From Salipiger bermudensis (GTDB taxonomy: Bacteria; Pseudomonadota; Alphaproteobacteria; Rhodobacterales; Rhodobacteraceae), in the NCBI RefSeq assembly GCF_019801965.1, contig NZ_JAHVIA010000007.1, positions 300,269 through 364,268 of the forward strand: a DNA stretch of 64,000 nucleotides, read 5' to 3'. Shown piece after piece: positions 32,396 through 41,146 of the stretch. Both the position numbers and the translations under genes were made by a program. Positions within the stretch are counted from its first letter, which is position 1. Each line of letters starts with the position of its first letter. A model generated the notes under the pieces. It was not told the DNA's origin. It ran no database searches and saw only the letters and a program-made list of their open reading frames with translations.

Positions 32396-32416
32396 AAGCG
32401 TAACTCACATCGCGCC

Positions 32417-33913
32417 CTAAAGCACCGCGCCGATCTTCCACGGCACGAACTCGTTGTCGCCGTAGCCGAATTCTTCCGACATGGTCTTCTTGCCCGACGC
32501 GGTATCGAGCAGCAGGTCGTAGATGTGCTGCCCCATCTCGGTCAGCGATACGCCCTGCTCGACCACGCCACCACAATCGATGTCGATATCCTCGGGCATG
32601 GAGCGCGCGAGGTCCGAATTCGAGGCCAGCTTGATCGACGGTGCGGGCTTGGCGCCGAAGCACGAGCCGCGCCCGGTGGTGAAGGCGATGAGGTTCGCCC
32701 CCGAGGCCACCTGCCCGGTCGCCGCCACCGGATCGTAGCCGGGACTGTCCATGTAGACGAAGCCGTGCCGGTCAATCTTCTCGGAATATGCATAGGCGCC
32801 CGCGAGCGGCGCCAGACCGCCCTTGGCCACCGCGCCCAGCGATTTCTCGAGGATCGTGGTCAGACCGCCCTTCTTGTTGCCGGGGCTCGGGTTGTTGTCG
32901 AGCGAGGCGCCGTTGCGGTCGGCATAGTCGCGCCACCAGGCGATCATGTCCTCGATCCTCGTGCCGGTTTCCTTGTCGGCGCGCGCGATCAGCAGGTGCT
33001 CGGCGCCGTAGATCTCCGGCGTCTCCGACAGGATCGAGGTGCCGCCGGCGGCGACCAGCATGTCGGAGGCCACGCCCAGCGCTGGGTTGGCGGTGATGCC
33101 TGAGAAGCCGTCGGAGCCGCCGCATTGCATGCCGAGCGTCAGCGCCGAGACAGGCTGCTCGCTGCGGCTATCCTCGTTGGCCATCGCCGCGATCGGCTCG
33201 AGCAGTTCCAGCGCCCGCTTCACCGCCGAGCGCGAGCCACCCACCTCCTGGATGTTGAAGGTCTTGAAACGCTCCTTGGTCCATTCGGTCGGCTTGTAAA
33301 GCGTCAGCTGGTTGACCTCGCAGCCCAGCCCGATGATCAGCACGCCGCCGAAATTGGGGTGGTCGCGATAGCCCTTGAGAGTGCGGACAAGCGCGTCGAA
33401 CCCCTCGCCCTGGTTGGCCATGCCGCAACCCTGGTCGTGCACGATGGGCGCGAAGCCGTCGACATTGGGATATTTCGGCAGCAGCGTCCGGTTGGCCTCG
33501 GCGGCGATGGCGTCGCAGACCGTGGTCGAGCAGTTCACCGAGGCGATCACCCCGATATAGTTGCGCGTGCCGACCCGCCCGTCGGGCCGGGCGAAGCCCT
33601 GAAAGGTGTTGCGCGCCGGTGCCTCGGGCAGCCGCGCCTGAACGGCGCTGACGCCGTGGCTGCCCTCTGGCAGCGCACAGTTCTGCACATGCACATGCGC
33701 GCCCACGGCGATATCGCGGCTCGCCACCGCCATGACCTGCCCGTATTTCAGCACCGGGTCACCAGCCTTCATCGCCACGCGGGCGATCTTGTGCCCGCGC
33801 GGGATCGGCTCGAGCGCGGTCAGCCCGTCGCGGGTCTCGCCTTCCGCCATGTCCGACAGCACCACCGCCACCGTATCGGTGGGGTCGAGCACCATGATCG
33901 TGGGGGCGGCCAT
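32417..33913 (-). CDS. uxaA: Altronate dehydratase (UxaA family)
   Basis: A 498-residue UxaA-family dehydratase; altronate dehydratase turns D-altronate into 2-keto-3-deoxygluconate. The N-terminal SAF domain (residues 1-95) carries GHKIARVAMKAGDPV, and the catalytic part has GRVGTRNYIGVIASVNCSTT, HDQGCGMANQG and LGMQCGGSDGFSGITANPAL with metal-binding cysteines. A galactarate or related hexarate dehydratase is the alternative; the uxaB-type gene 1 bp upstream favours altronate. It is the last gene of a three-gene operon. Confidence 0.9.
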   Translation of the reverse strand: MAAPTIMVLDPTDTVAVVLSDMAEGETRDGLTALEPIPRGHKIARVAMKAGDPVLKYGQVMAVASRDIAVGAHVHVQNCALPEGSHGVSAVQARLPEAPARNTFQGFARPDGRVGTRNYIGVIASVNCSTTVCDAIAAEANRTLLPKYPNVDGFAPIVHDQGCGMANQGEGFDALVRTLKGYRDHPNFGGVLIIGLGCEVNQLTLYKPTEWTKERFKTFNIQEVGGSRSAVKRALELLEPIAAMANEDSRSEQPVSALTLGMQCGGSDGFSGITANPALGVASDMLVAAGGTSILSETPEIYGAEHLLIARADKETGTRIEDMIAWWRDYADRNGASLDNNPSPGNKKGGLTTILEKSLGAVAKGGLAPLAGAYAYSEKIDRHGFVYMDSPGYDPVAATGQVASGANLIAFTTGRGSCFGAKPAPSIKLASNSDLARSMPEDIDIDCGGVVEQGVSLTEMGQHIYDLLLDTASGKKTMSEEFGYGDNEFVPWKIGAVL

Positions 33914-33914
33914 C

Positions 33915-35021
33915 TCAGACCTCCTCGCGGGCGCAAAGCCCGTCGAGCACCGGCGCGGCGTAGTCGGGCTGCACCTCGCGCACCCACGACAGGAACGCGC
34001 CGATGCGGCGCTCGAGCTTCTGGCCGTGGTTCTGCGCGATATCGGCGATGCGGTGATCGAGGAACGGGTTGGCGAAGCGCTCCAGCGTCACCGCGAGATA
34101 GGCCTCGGCCTTGTCGCCGAGCCCGCGCAGGGCAAAGCCCGGCAGCACTTCGCTTGCCATCACGTCCTTGACCTTGGCGCCCACCTCGCCCGCGAGCAGG
34201 TCGCGCACGATGACGTCGGGATTGGCGTCACCCGCCATCCAGAACGCGGCCATCGCGGTGTGGCCGAGGTTGAGGATGTGCAGCTTCAGCCGCTCGATCT
34301 CCTCGAGATCCTCGACCAGCTGCACCGAGGGGTGGACCACCGGCAGCGCCAGCCCGTCCTGCGCCTCGATGGCCCAGAGCGCGTAAGGCTCGGCCACCGC
34401 GCCCACCGGGTCGATCGGCTCGGAGACGATGCGGTCGACGAGGCTGTTGACCCAAAGACAGGCGTTCAGCCAGTCGATCAGCACCGGGTCGGCCTTCTGG
34501 CCGGCGGCGATCTCGAGCACGCGGGCCTTCAGCACGCGGCCGTTGTTGGGGATGAGCTCCATCGGGAAGATGGTCAGCGGCTTGCCCCCGCCCGCATGGC
34601 GCGCCGCCAGCAGGTGGAAGAGCTTGGCAGGATAGGACATCGCCTGATCCGGGCGCGCCTGATCGTCGGCGGGCTTGGGCTCATAGCCCGAGTCGCCGGT
34701 GTTCGACAGGATCGCCTCGGCCTCCTCGGTGATCACCCGCGACAGCTCGGCCCAGTCGGAGGCCGTCGAGAGCGTGCGCCTGACCGAGGTCACGCGGCGC
34801 TCCTCATCCACCACCTTGCCGTCCTGCTGGCCGCGCACCCGGATCGGGAAGCCGCCCTCGGCGGCCAGAGCCCCGAGCCGCGCGGCACGGGCAGGATCGC
34901 CCGAGCTCTGCACCACGGTGATGGCGCGGGCGGGCGTGCCCTCGGAGAAGAACAGGTCGGCATGGGCCTGCAGGAAGCGCGAGGTGCCGAACTGCACGAT
35001 GGAGGTTTTTACATCGCTCAT
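33915..35021 (-). CDS. uxaB: Tagaturonate reductase-like (UxaB/mannitol dehydrogenase family)
   Basis: A 368-residue NAD-dependent dehydrogenase of the long-chain mannitol dehydrogenase family. The N-terminal IVQFGTSRFLQAHADLFF is the nucleotide-binding start. FPMELIPNNGRVLKARV near residue 160 and LNLGHTAMAAFWM carry active-site residues. The family reduces D-tagaturonate to D-altronate (UxaB) or fructuronate to mannonate (UxuB); pairing with uxaA favours the former. It is shorter than E. coli UxaB (about 480). The start at 35021 overlaps the preceding stop (ATGA). Confidence 0.82.
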   Translation of the reverse strand: MSDVKTSIVQFGTSRFLQAHADLFFSEGTPARAITVVQSSGDPARAARLGALAAEGGFPIRVRGQQDGKVVDEERRVTSVRRTLSTASDWAELSRVITEEAEAILSNTGDSGYEPKPADDQARPDQAMSYPAKLFHLLAARHAGGGKPLTIFPMELIPNNGRVLKARVLEIAAGQKADPVLIDWLNACLWVNSLVDRIVSEPIDPVGAVAEPYALWAIEAQDGLALPVVHPSVQLVEDLEEIERLKLHILNLGHTAMAAFWMAGDANPDVIVRDLLAGEVGAKVKDVMASEVLPGFALRGLGDKAEAYLAVTLERFANPFLDHRIADIAQNHGQKLERRIGAFLSWVREVQPDYAAPVLDGLCAREEV

Positions 35022-36022
35022 GCGGACACCTCGATCAGCGCCTTGACCACGCTGCCGCGATCCTCGGCCCATCTCGGCAGATCCTCGACCGCGCCCTCGA
35101 TGGTGGTGCGATGGGTGCCGATCTTCTCGACCGGTACGAGCCCTTTGGACATGCAGTCCATGACGTGCTCGAAATCGACCTTGAGCGCGTTGCGGCTGGC
35201 GAAAAGCGTGGTCTCGCGCTTGTGGAATTCCGGGTCGGCGAAGCTCAGATCGCCTTTCACCACCGAGAGCAGCACGTAGTTGCCGCCGTGGGCGAGGTAG
35301 TTCAGGCCGGCGTTCATCGCGCCGATATTGCCGGTGGCGTCGAAGACGGTGTCATAGACGGTGTCAGCCATCTCCGAGACCAGCTCGGTCTTTGCCGCCG
35401 GGATGATCGCCTTGGCCAGCGCCAGACGGTCGGGCGAGGTGTCGCGCAGGGTGACCTCGGCGCCGGCGATATGGGCGAAGAGCCCCGCCCCCACGCCGAT
35501 CGGACCGGCGCCGACGATCAGCGCCGAGGAGCCCTCGGCCAGACCGGAGCGGCGCACGCCGTGGGCGCCGATGGCGAGGAACTCGACCATCGCCGCGGCC
35601 TGCGGGCTGAGATCGCCGGCCGGGTAGAGATTGCCCTCGGGCACCACGATCTCCTCGCACATGCCGCCATCGGTGTGCACGCCGAGCACCGCGATGTTCT
35701 CGCAGCAATTGGGCTTGCCGATGCTGCAGGCGTGGCATGTGCCGCAGGTGAGATAGGGGTTCACCACCACCAGATCGCCTGCCTTGATGCGGCCGTCGGC
35801 GCTGTCACCCATGGCACGGGCCGAGAGCTCGTGACCCATGACGCGCGGGTATTGCAGGAAGGGCTGGTTGCCGCCGTAGATGTGGTAATCGGTGCCGCAG
35901 ATGCCGATGGCCTCGATGCGGATGCGCAGATGGCCCGGCTTGTCCTCGGGGCGCGGGCGGGTCACGCAGGTCAGTTTGCCCGGCTCGTCGCAGAGCAGAG
36001 CCTTCATATCGGTCGCGGTCAT
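35018..36022 (-). CDS. Zinc-binding alcohol dehydrogenase (L-galactonate 5-dehydrogenase-like)
   Basis: A 334-residue MDR-family dehydrogenase. Catalytic zinc ligands lie in AIGICGTDYHIYGG (Cys near 42) and GHELSA. The structural zinc cysteines are in CGTCHACSIGKPNC. The NAD-binding loop is IVGAGPIGVGAG near residue 168. It is the first gene of an operon with uxaB and uxaA. In E. coli, LgoD (YjjN) oxidises L-galactonate to D-tagaturonate, the UxaB substrate, so the same step is likely here. L-gulonate or another aldonate remains possible. Confidence 0.82.
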   Translation of the reverse strand: MTATDMKALLCDEPGKLTCVTRPRPEDKPGHLRIRIEAIGICGTDYHIYGGNQPFLQYPRVMGHELSARAMGDSADGRIKAGDLVVVNPYLTCGTCHACSIGKPNCCENIAVLGVHTDGGMCEEIVVPEGNLYPAGDLSPQAAAMVEFLAIGAHGVRRSGLAEGSSALIVGAGPIGVGAGLFAHIAGAEVTLRDTSPDRLALAKAIIPAAKTELVSEMADTVYDTVFDATGNIGAMNAGLNYLAHGGNYVLLSVVKGDLSFADPEFHKRETTLFASRNALKVDFEHVMDCMSKGLVPVEKIGTHRTTIEGAVEDLPRWAEDRGSVVKALIEVSA

Positions 36023-36148
36023 GGGAATCCTCCGTCGGCTGAAGGCGCGCGGAAGCGATCAGGGAGTCGCGCGCCCCTTTACGGTTTTTTATAAATAAAA
36101 TACATTCAGCTCAAGTTGAAATACGGATCACCCGAGAGGGCGCGCAGC

Positions 36149-37039
36149 ATGTCGCGACAGAACCAGACCTTCAAGGCCGCCGCCAATCAGGCGATGGACC
36201 TGTTTTCCGGGCTCGAGCCGGGCAGCGAACTGGGCACCGAGGCCGAGCTCTGCGAGCAGCTCGAGATCTCGCGCACCACCGCGCGCAACGTGCTCTCGCA
36301 TCTGGCAAGCCTCGGGATTCTCGAATGGGAAGGCCGGCGCAAGGTGCTCCTGCGGGCTCCCGTGGTGGCGGACCGTTTCCCGCCCGAGGACGTCGCGCTA
36401 CCGGCGGAGCGCGCCGAGCAGCAATTCCACGAATGGATCCTGCGCACCGATCTGCCGCCCAACGCGCAGATCCACGAGAGCGAGTTGGCGCGGCAGCTCG
36501 GCATCTCGGTGGCGCTGGTGCGCGACCTGCTGCAGAATTTCCGCGTCAGCGGGCTGGTCGAGAAGAACCCCAACAAACACTGGACCTTCCGCGGCTTCAC
36601 CCGCGACTACGCGCTCGAGATGTGCGACATGCGCGAGCTCATCGAGCGCGAGGCCATGCGCCGGCTCTGCGCAGATCCCGACCATCCCGCCCTGCCCCGC
36701 ATGGTCGAGATGGAGCGGCTTCACATCAACCTCCTCGCCCGTGACGATTCGGCGATGACCGAGTTTCCCGCCCTCGACGCGCGCTTCCACCGGCTGGTCT
36801 GCGCCGCCGCGCGCAATCGCTTCTACGACGAGTTCGCGCACCGCATCTCGATCATCGTCCACTACCACTACCAGTGGAACAAGCGCGACGAGACGGTGCG
36901 GAACCGCGAGGCGATCCGCGAGCATCTCGCGGTCATCCAGCCCATTCTGCAAGGCCGGAGCAGCGAGGCCCGAGACGCCTTCGAACAGCACCTGCACACC
37001 GCCCGCGAGACCCTTCTGGCCTCGGTCAACTGGTCCTGA
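36149..37039 (+). CDS. GntR family regulator with two winged helices and an FCD domain
   Basis: A 296-residue regulator with an unusual layout. A first winged helix (about residues 1-70, TEAELCEQLEISRTTARNVL) is followed by a second (about 85-150, HESELARQLGISVALVRDLL). A FadR-type FCD ligand-binding domain comes after (residues 155-290, ELIEREAMRRLC, later DARFHRLVCAAA). Ordinary GntR/FadR proteins have one winged helix. It is divergent from the lgoD-uxaB-uxaA operon with an AT-rich 126-bp gap and probably controls it. GAGAGGG precedes the ATG at 36149. Confidence 0.85.
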   Translation: MSRQNQTFKAAANQAMDLFSGLEPGSELGTEAELCEQLEISRTTARNVLSHLASLGILEWEGRRKVLLRAPVVADRFPPEDVALPAERAEQQFHEWILRTDLPPNAQIHESELARQLGISVALVRDLLQNFRVSGLVEKNPNKHWTFRGFTRDYALEMCDMRELIEREAMRRLCADPDHPALPRMVEMERLHINLLARDDSAMTEFPALDARFHRLVCAAARNRFYDEFAHRISIIVHYHYQWNKRDETVRNREAIREHLAVIQPILQGRSSEARDAFEQHLHTARETLLASVNWS

Positions 37040-37062
37040 CCGCCTGGATTGCCTCACCGATA

Positions 37063-37126
37063 TGTTTGCGCAAACAGCTTTATGACGGCTTGACGACAGT
37101 TTTTCTGTGGCCCTATGGTCCAACCA
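37063..37126 (+). promoter_or_regulatory. Promoter and operators of the second GntR gene
   Basis: A perfect 14-bp palindrome TGTTTGCGCAAACA lies at 37063-37076. A promoter follows: TTGACG at 37090-37095, 17 bp, CTATGG at 37113-37118. Across the -10 lies TGGTCCAACCA (37116-37126), matching the TNGTNNNACNA operator known for FadR-subfamily GntR proteins. The next gene is such a regulator, so the site fits direct autorepression and repression of the TRAP genes behind it. Confidence 0.7.
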
Positions 37127-37151
37127 AAGTCACGATCTGTAGGAGGAGCAG

Positions 37152-37892
37152 GTGGCCAAATCGACGGTGGAGGAGATACGCGATGTGCTGCGACGCGAGA
37201 TTGCCGAGGGCTATCAGCCCGGCGATCTCATGCCCAACGAGCGCGAGCTTGCGGAGCGGTTCGAGGTGTCGCGCAACACCATCCGCGAGACGATGATCCA
37301 CCTCGAGGCCCTGTCCCTGATCGAGAAGACCAAGCGCGGCGCCAAGGTGCGCCGCCCGGATTTCGGCATCATGTTCCAGGAGCTGACCGACCATTTCGAC
37401 ACCTCGGCACGCAGCTTCACCGACGTGCTCAATTTCCGTCGCATCAACGAGACCGGTGCAGCGCCGCTGATGATCTGCCACGTCACGCCCGAGCGGCTGG
37501 CGCAGATCCGCGCCGCCAACGATCGCATGGTGGGCGCCCTGACCGCCGCCGAAGCCGCACAGGCGGATTACGATTTTCACTACGGGCTGGTGCAGGCCGC
37601 CGGCAACGCGGTGCTGACCCGCATGTACGACGTGCTGTCGGTGCCGCTGAAATACTACCTCGAGGTCGGCAAGTCGCAGGAGCTCAACACCGCGACCGCC
37701 AAGGCCCAGCACGACCGCATCATCGCGGCGCTCGAGCGCCACGACACCGTCGCGCTCAGCGCCGCGCTGTCGGACCATTTCCAGCATTCCGGCGAGGTTC
37801 TGGCCAACTGGCTGACCTCCCGCGAACAGCGTTCCGAACCGATCACCATCTGGCCGGTTCAGCGCATATCCCATCCGACCCAACAACCGTGA
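37152..37892 (+). CDS. GntR family regulator (FadR/FCD subfamily)
   Basis: A 246-residue regulator. The N-terminal winged helix has GDLMPNERELAERFEVSRNT (residues 24-43) then IRETMIHLEALSLIEKT. The FCD domain from about residue 75 carries DYDFHYGLVQAAGN. The start is GTG at 37152, preceded by AGGAGGAGCAG. It lies 14 bp before the TRAP dctP gene and is likely in one transcript with it. Its operator is probably the TGGTCCAACCA on its own promoter. Confidence 0.9.
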   Translation: MAKSTVEEIRDVLRREIAEGYQPGDLMPNERELAERFEVSRNTIRETMIHLEALSLIEKTKRGAKVRRPDFGIMFQELTDHFDTSARSFTDVLNFRRINETGAAPLMICHVTPERLAQIRAANDRMVGALTAAEAAQADYDFHYGLVQAAGNAVLTRMYDVLSVPLKYYLEVGKSQELNTATAKAQHDRIIAALERHDTVALSAALSDHFQHSGEVLANWLTSREQRSEPITIWPVQRISHPTQQP

Positions 37893-37906
37893 TACGGAGG
37901 AGACCC

Positions 37907-38881
37907 ATGAAAACTCTCACCAAGGCCCTGCTCGGCGCCACCACCGCGATGATGCTGGCGCTGCCGGCGCTGGCGGAAACCACCGTCCGCATCGCCTACG
38001 AGAACAACCCGGGCGAGCCGGCAGACCTCGTGATGAACCGCTGGAAAGAGCTGGTGGCCGAGGCCTCCGACGGCGAGGTCGTGCTCGAGCTCTATCCCTC
38101 CTCGCAGCTCGGCGCCAAGAAGGACGTGATCGAGCAAGGCATGCTCGGCGTCAACGTCATCACCATCGCCGACGTGGGCTTCCTGACCGACTATGACCCT
38201 GATCTCGGCATCCTGTTCGGACCGTACCTGACCGAGGACGCGCAGAGCCTGTTCGACATCTACGAATCCGACTGGTTCAAGGAGAAAGAGGCAGCGCTGC
38301 AGGATCAGGGCATCCACATCGTCATCAAGAACTACCTCTACGGCACCCGCCAGCTGCTCGCGACCAAGAAGGTTGAGACGCCGGACGACCTCAAGGGCAT
38401 GAAGATCCGCACGCCCAACAACATCATGCAGATCCGCGCCATCGAGGCGATGGGCGGCACGCCGACCCCGATGCCGCTGGGCGATGTCTACCCGGCGCTG
38501 ACCCAGGGCGTGATCGACGGTGTCGAGAACCCGCTGCCGGTGCTGTTCGGCCAGAAGCTGCACGAGCAGGCCAAGGAGCTGTCGATGATCTCCTACCTGC
38601 AGAACACGTCGCTGTGGCTCGGCGGTCAGGCCTATTTCGACACGCTTGACCCGGAAGTCGTCGAGATGCTGCACGAGACCGGCTACGAGGCCGGCCTCTA
38701 CAGCCAGGAGCTTGCCGCGCAGGCCGACGAGCAGATCCTCGCCGACATGGAAGCCGCCGGCGTGACCGTCACCTACCCCGACGTCGCCCCGTTCAAGGAA
38801 AAGGCGATGGCGGTCTACGAGCAGTTCCCCGAATGGTCCGAGGGTCTCTACGAAGAGATCCAGGAGCAGCTCGGCCAGTAA
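37907..38881 (+). CDS. dctP: TRAP transporter solute-binding protein (DctP)
   Basis: A 324-residue periplasmic binding protein with a signal peptide (residues 1-23, ending ALA). The conserved region DDLKGMKIRTPNNIMQIRAI near residue 160 has the arginine that grips the carboxylate of organic acid ligands. GVENPLPVLFGQKLHEQAKE follows. Ligands of this class are sugar acids or C4-dicarboxylates. The nearby aldonate-degrading operon suggests L-galactonate, altronate or a similar acid. GGAGGAG precedes the ATG. Confidence 0.92.
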   Translation: MKTLTKALLGATTAMMLALPALAETTVRIAYENNPGEPADLVMNRWKELVAEASDGEVVLELYPSSQLGAKKDVIEQGMLGVNVITIADVGFLTDYDPDLGILFGPYLTEDAQSLFDIYESDWFKEKEAALQDQGIHIVIKNYLYGTRQLLATKKVETPDDLKGMKIRTPNNIMQIRAIEAMGGTPTPMPLGDVYPALTQGVIDGVENPLPVLFGQKLHEQAKELSMISYLQNTSLWLGGQAYFDTLDPEVVEMLHETGYEAGLYSQELAAQADEQILADMEAAGVTVTYPDVAPFKEKAMAVYEQFPEWSEGLYEEIQEQLGQ

Positions 38882-38890
38882 TCCGACCCC

Positions 38891-38928
38891 GGCCCGTGCG
38901 ACCCTCGTCGCGCGGGCCTTCCTCTATT
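38891..38928 (+). terminator. Hairpin between dctP and dctQ (attenuator-like)
   Basis: GGCCCG-T-GCGAC (38891-38902) pairs with GTCGC-G-CGGGCC (38907-38918), with one unpaired position and a 4-nt loop. TTCCTCTATT follows. Such a partial terminator would make more binding protein than permease. A similar hairpin occupies the same place in the second TRAP operon (44365). Confidence 0.65.
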
Positions 38929-38941
38929 CCGAAGGTCCCTC

Positions 38942-39433
38942 GTGAAGTTTTCCTACAAACTCGTCTCGGCGCTGGCCGGCCTGCTGGTCTTCGCGCTGAT
39001 CGCGATCACCGCCGCCGCCGTGATCGCCCGCTACCTGCTTGGCAACCCGATCCAGTGGACCGAGGAGATGTCCGCGTTCCTGCTGATCTGGATCGTGTTC
39101 CTCGGCGCCATCGCCTGCGAGATCGAGGACCATCACCTCAAGATCGACGTCATCACCATGATGCTGCCCGACACGCTCAACCGCTGGCTCAGCGTGGTGA
39201 TCGGGCTGATCTCGATCGGCCTATTGGGCTACATGGCGCTGCTGGGCTACCGGCTAGCGGAAAGCGCGGCGCTGAAGAAGACCCAGATCCTGCGCATGTC
39301 GTGGTACTGGATCGACATCGCGGTGACAGTGGGCGCCATCGGCATCGCGCTGGTGATGCTGTGGAAGGTCGGGATGCTGATCCTCAACCGCCCCGTCGCC
39401 CCTGTCGACGACACCTCCGAAGACCTGAGCTGA
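38942..39433 (+). CDS. dctQ: TRAP transporter small permease (DctQ)
   Basis: A 163-residue inner membrane protein with four hydrophobic segments. The family motif is RYLLGNPIQWTEEMSAFLLI near residues 31-50, with the conserved tryptophan-x-glutamate-glutamate. It joins DctM to form the sodium-driven permease. The start is GTG at 38942 with GAAGG upstream. It is 10 bp before dctM. Confidence 0.92.
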   Translation: MKFSYKLVSALAGLLVFALIAITAAAVIARYLLGNPIQWTEEMSAFLLIWIVFLGAIACEIEDHHLKIDVITMMLPDTLNRWLSVVIGLISIGLLGYMALLGYRLAESAALKKTQILRMSWYWIDIAVTVGAIGIALVMLWKVGMLILNRPVAPVDDTSEDLS

Positions 39434-39443
39434 GGCGCGCGAC

Positions 39444-40715
39444 ATGGACTGGTTCATCATCATCCCCTTCATGTTCCTGCTGTTCGCGCTGAACATGCGG
39501 ATCTACCTCGCGATGTTCGCGGCGATCCTGGCCTATTTCCTGTTCTTCCAGCAGATCCCGATCCAGATCGCGGTGCAGCGCCTGATCGCGCCGACGCAGA
39601 ATCCCTCGCTGCTGGCGATCCCGTTCTTCATCCTGCTCGGCACACTGCTCGGCACCACCGGCATCGCCTCGCGGCTGCTCAAGGTCGCCGACCTGCTGGT
39701 CGGCAAGCTGACCGGCGGGCTCGGCCATACCAACATCATGCTCTCGACCCTGATGGGCGGGCTCTCGGCCTCCAACCTCGCGGATGCCGCGATGATGTGC
39801 CGGATGCTGGTGCCCGACATGCTCAAGGCCGGCTATGATCGCGGCACCGCCGCCGCCATCACCGCCGCCTCGGCGCTGATCACCCCGATCCTGCCGCCGG
39901 GCATCGCGCTGATCATCTACGGTCTGGTGGCCGATGTCTCGATCGGCTCGATGTTCGTGGCCGGCATCCTGCCGGGCCTGCTCTGCGCCGCGCTGCTCAT
40001 CGCCGCGACCTACTGGGTCGCCAAGAAGGACGGCTACAAGCCCTCGCGCACCAGCTGGCCCACCGCCAAGGAGACCACCTCGACGCTGGCCAACGCCTGG
40101 CCCGCCTTCCTGCTGATCCTCGTCATCATCGGCGGTATCCGCCTGGCGATCTTCACGCCCACCGAGGCCGGCGCCATCGCCACCGTGGTGACCATCGTGA
40201 TCGGGCTCTTCGTCTATCGCGAGATGAAGCTGCGCGATCTGACCGACGCCTTCAGCCAGACCGCCCGGCAGACCGCCGCGGTGCTGCTGGTGATCATGAT
40301 GTCCTCGGCGCTCGGCTGGATCTTCTCGCTCGAGCAGGCCGGCGTGGCGCTGGCCGAGTGGATCATGTCGCTGACGCAGAACCCGTGGCTGTTCCTGCTC
40401 ATAGTCAATGTCATCCTGCTGGTGCTGGGCATGTTCATCGAGGGCAACGCGCTGCTGATCATCCTCGTGCCGCTGCTGAAGCCGGTGGTGATGCAGCTCG
40501 GGATCGATCCGGTGCATTTCGGCATCGTGATGATCCTCAACCTCGCGCTCGGAACGCTGACCCCGCCGGTCGGCACGGTGATGCTGCTGGTCTGCAACCT
40601 CACCGAGACACCCTTTGCCGAATTCGTGAAACGCGGCTGGCCGTTCCTGCTGGCGCTGCTCGTGGCGCTGATGATGGTGACCTTCATCCCCGCCATCTCC
40701 CTCGCGCTGGTCTGA
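39444..40715 (+). CDS. dctM: TRAP transporter large permease (DctM)
   Basis: A 423-residue inner membrane protein with about twelve hydrophobic segments, of the DctM/ion transporter superfamily. Typical stretches are LMGGLSASNLADAAMMCRML near residue 106 and ITPILPPGIALIIYGLVADV near residue 148. FTPTEAGAIATVV and LALGTLTPPVGTVMLL follow. It forms the transport channel with DctQ. A strong terminator follows, so it ends the operon. Confidence 0.94.
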   Translation: MDWFIIIPFMFLLFALNMRIYLAMFAAILAYFLFFQQIPIQIAVQRLIAPTQNPSLLAIPFFILLGTLLGTTGIASRLLKVADLLVGKLTGGLGHTNIMLSTLMGGLSASNLADAAMMCRMLVPDMLKAGYDRGTAAAITAASALITPILPPGIALIIYGLVADVSIGSMFVAGILPGLLCAALLIAATYWVAKKDGYKPSRTSWPTAKETTSTLANAWPAFLLILVIIGGIRLAIFTPTEAGAIATVVTIVIGLFVYREMKLRDLTDAFSQTARQTAAVLLVIMMSSALGWIFSLEQAGVALAEWIMSLTQNPWLFLLIVNVILLVLGMFIEGNALLIILVPLLKPVVMQLGIDPVHFGIVMILNLALGTLTPPVGTVMLLVCNLTETPFAEFVKRGWPFLLALLVALMMVTFIPAISLALV

Positions 40716-40738
40716 TCTCCTCCCCGAGACCGGCCGCC

Positions 40739-40778
40739 AACGCCCGCATCCCCTCCCTCGGGATGCGGGCGTTGTCAT
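40739..40778 (+). terminator. Terminator after the first TRAP operon
   Basis: A perfect 14-bp stem: AACGCCCGCATCCC (40739-40752) and GGGATGCGGGCGTT (40760-40773), with a 7-nt loop and GTCATG after it. T-run absent, but the stem is very stable. Confidence 0.75.
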
Positions 40779-40935
40779 GTCCGACGGTCGCGCGGGATGC
40801 CAGAGGCTGCTCTGCGGATACCCCGGCGGGCACGGCCCCTCGGCGCGCGGTGCATGAGAAGGACGCGCGGCGCACGATTGTCCCTCAGTTGCGGTGCATT
40901 GCCGCGCAGGAGGGGACCTCGCCGAGGTGATGGGG

Positions 40936-41121
40936 TCAGCGCTTGTCGGGCGGATCGGTCAGCAGGTTGATCAGCGTCGCACCGACGATCCAGATCGACA
41001 GCGCCCCGAACGCCGCGGTCGATGGCGCGTAGAGATGGCCCACGAACCCGCCCAGTCCGAAGGCCAGTCCAATCGCACCGTTGACCGCCTGCAATTCCCT
41101 GCGCTTGGTTTTCAGGCTCAT
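40936..41121 (-). CDS. Small two-helix membrane protein
   Basis: A 61-residue protein with two hydrophobic segments (AIGLAFGLGGFVGHLYA and GALSIWIVGATLINLL), a basic N-terminus and a charged tail. GGGGGAG is 6 bp before the ATG at 41121. A perfect FNR-type box (TTGATCGGGATCAA) lies upstream in the right position for an activated promoter. It is therefore probably induced at low oxygen. Function unknown. Confidence 0.7.
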   Translation of the reverse strand: MSLKTKRRELQAVNGAIGLAFGLGGFVGHLYAPSTAAFGALSIWIVGATLINLLTDPPDKR

Positions 41122-41146
41122 GGTTCGCTCCCCCGTGCTCCGCGCA

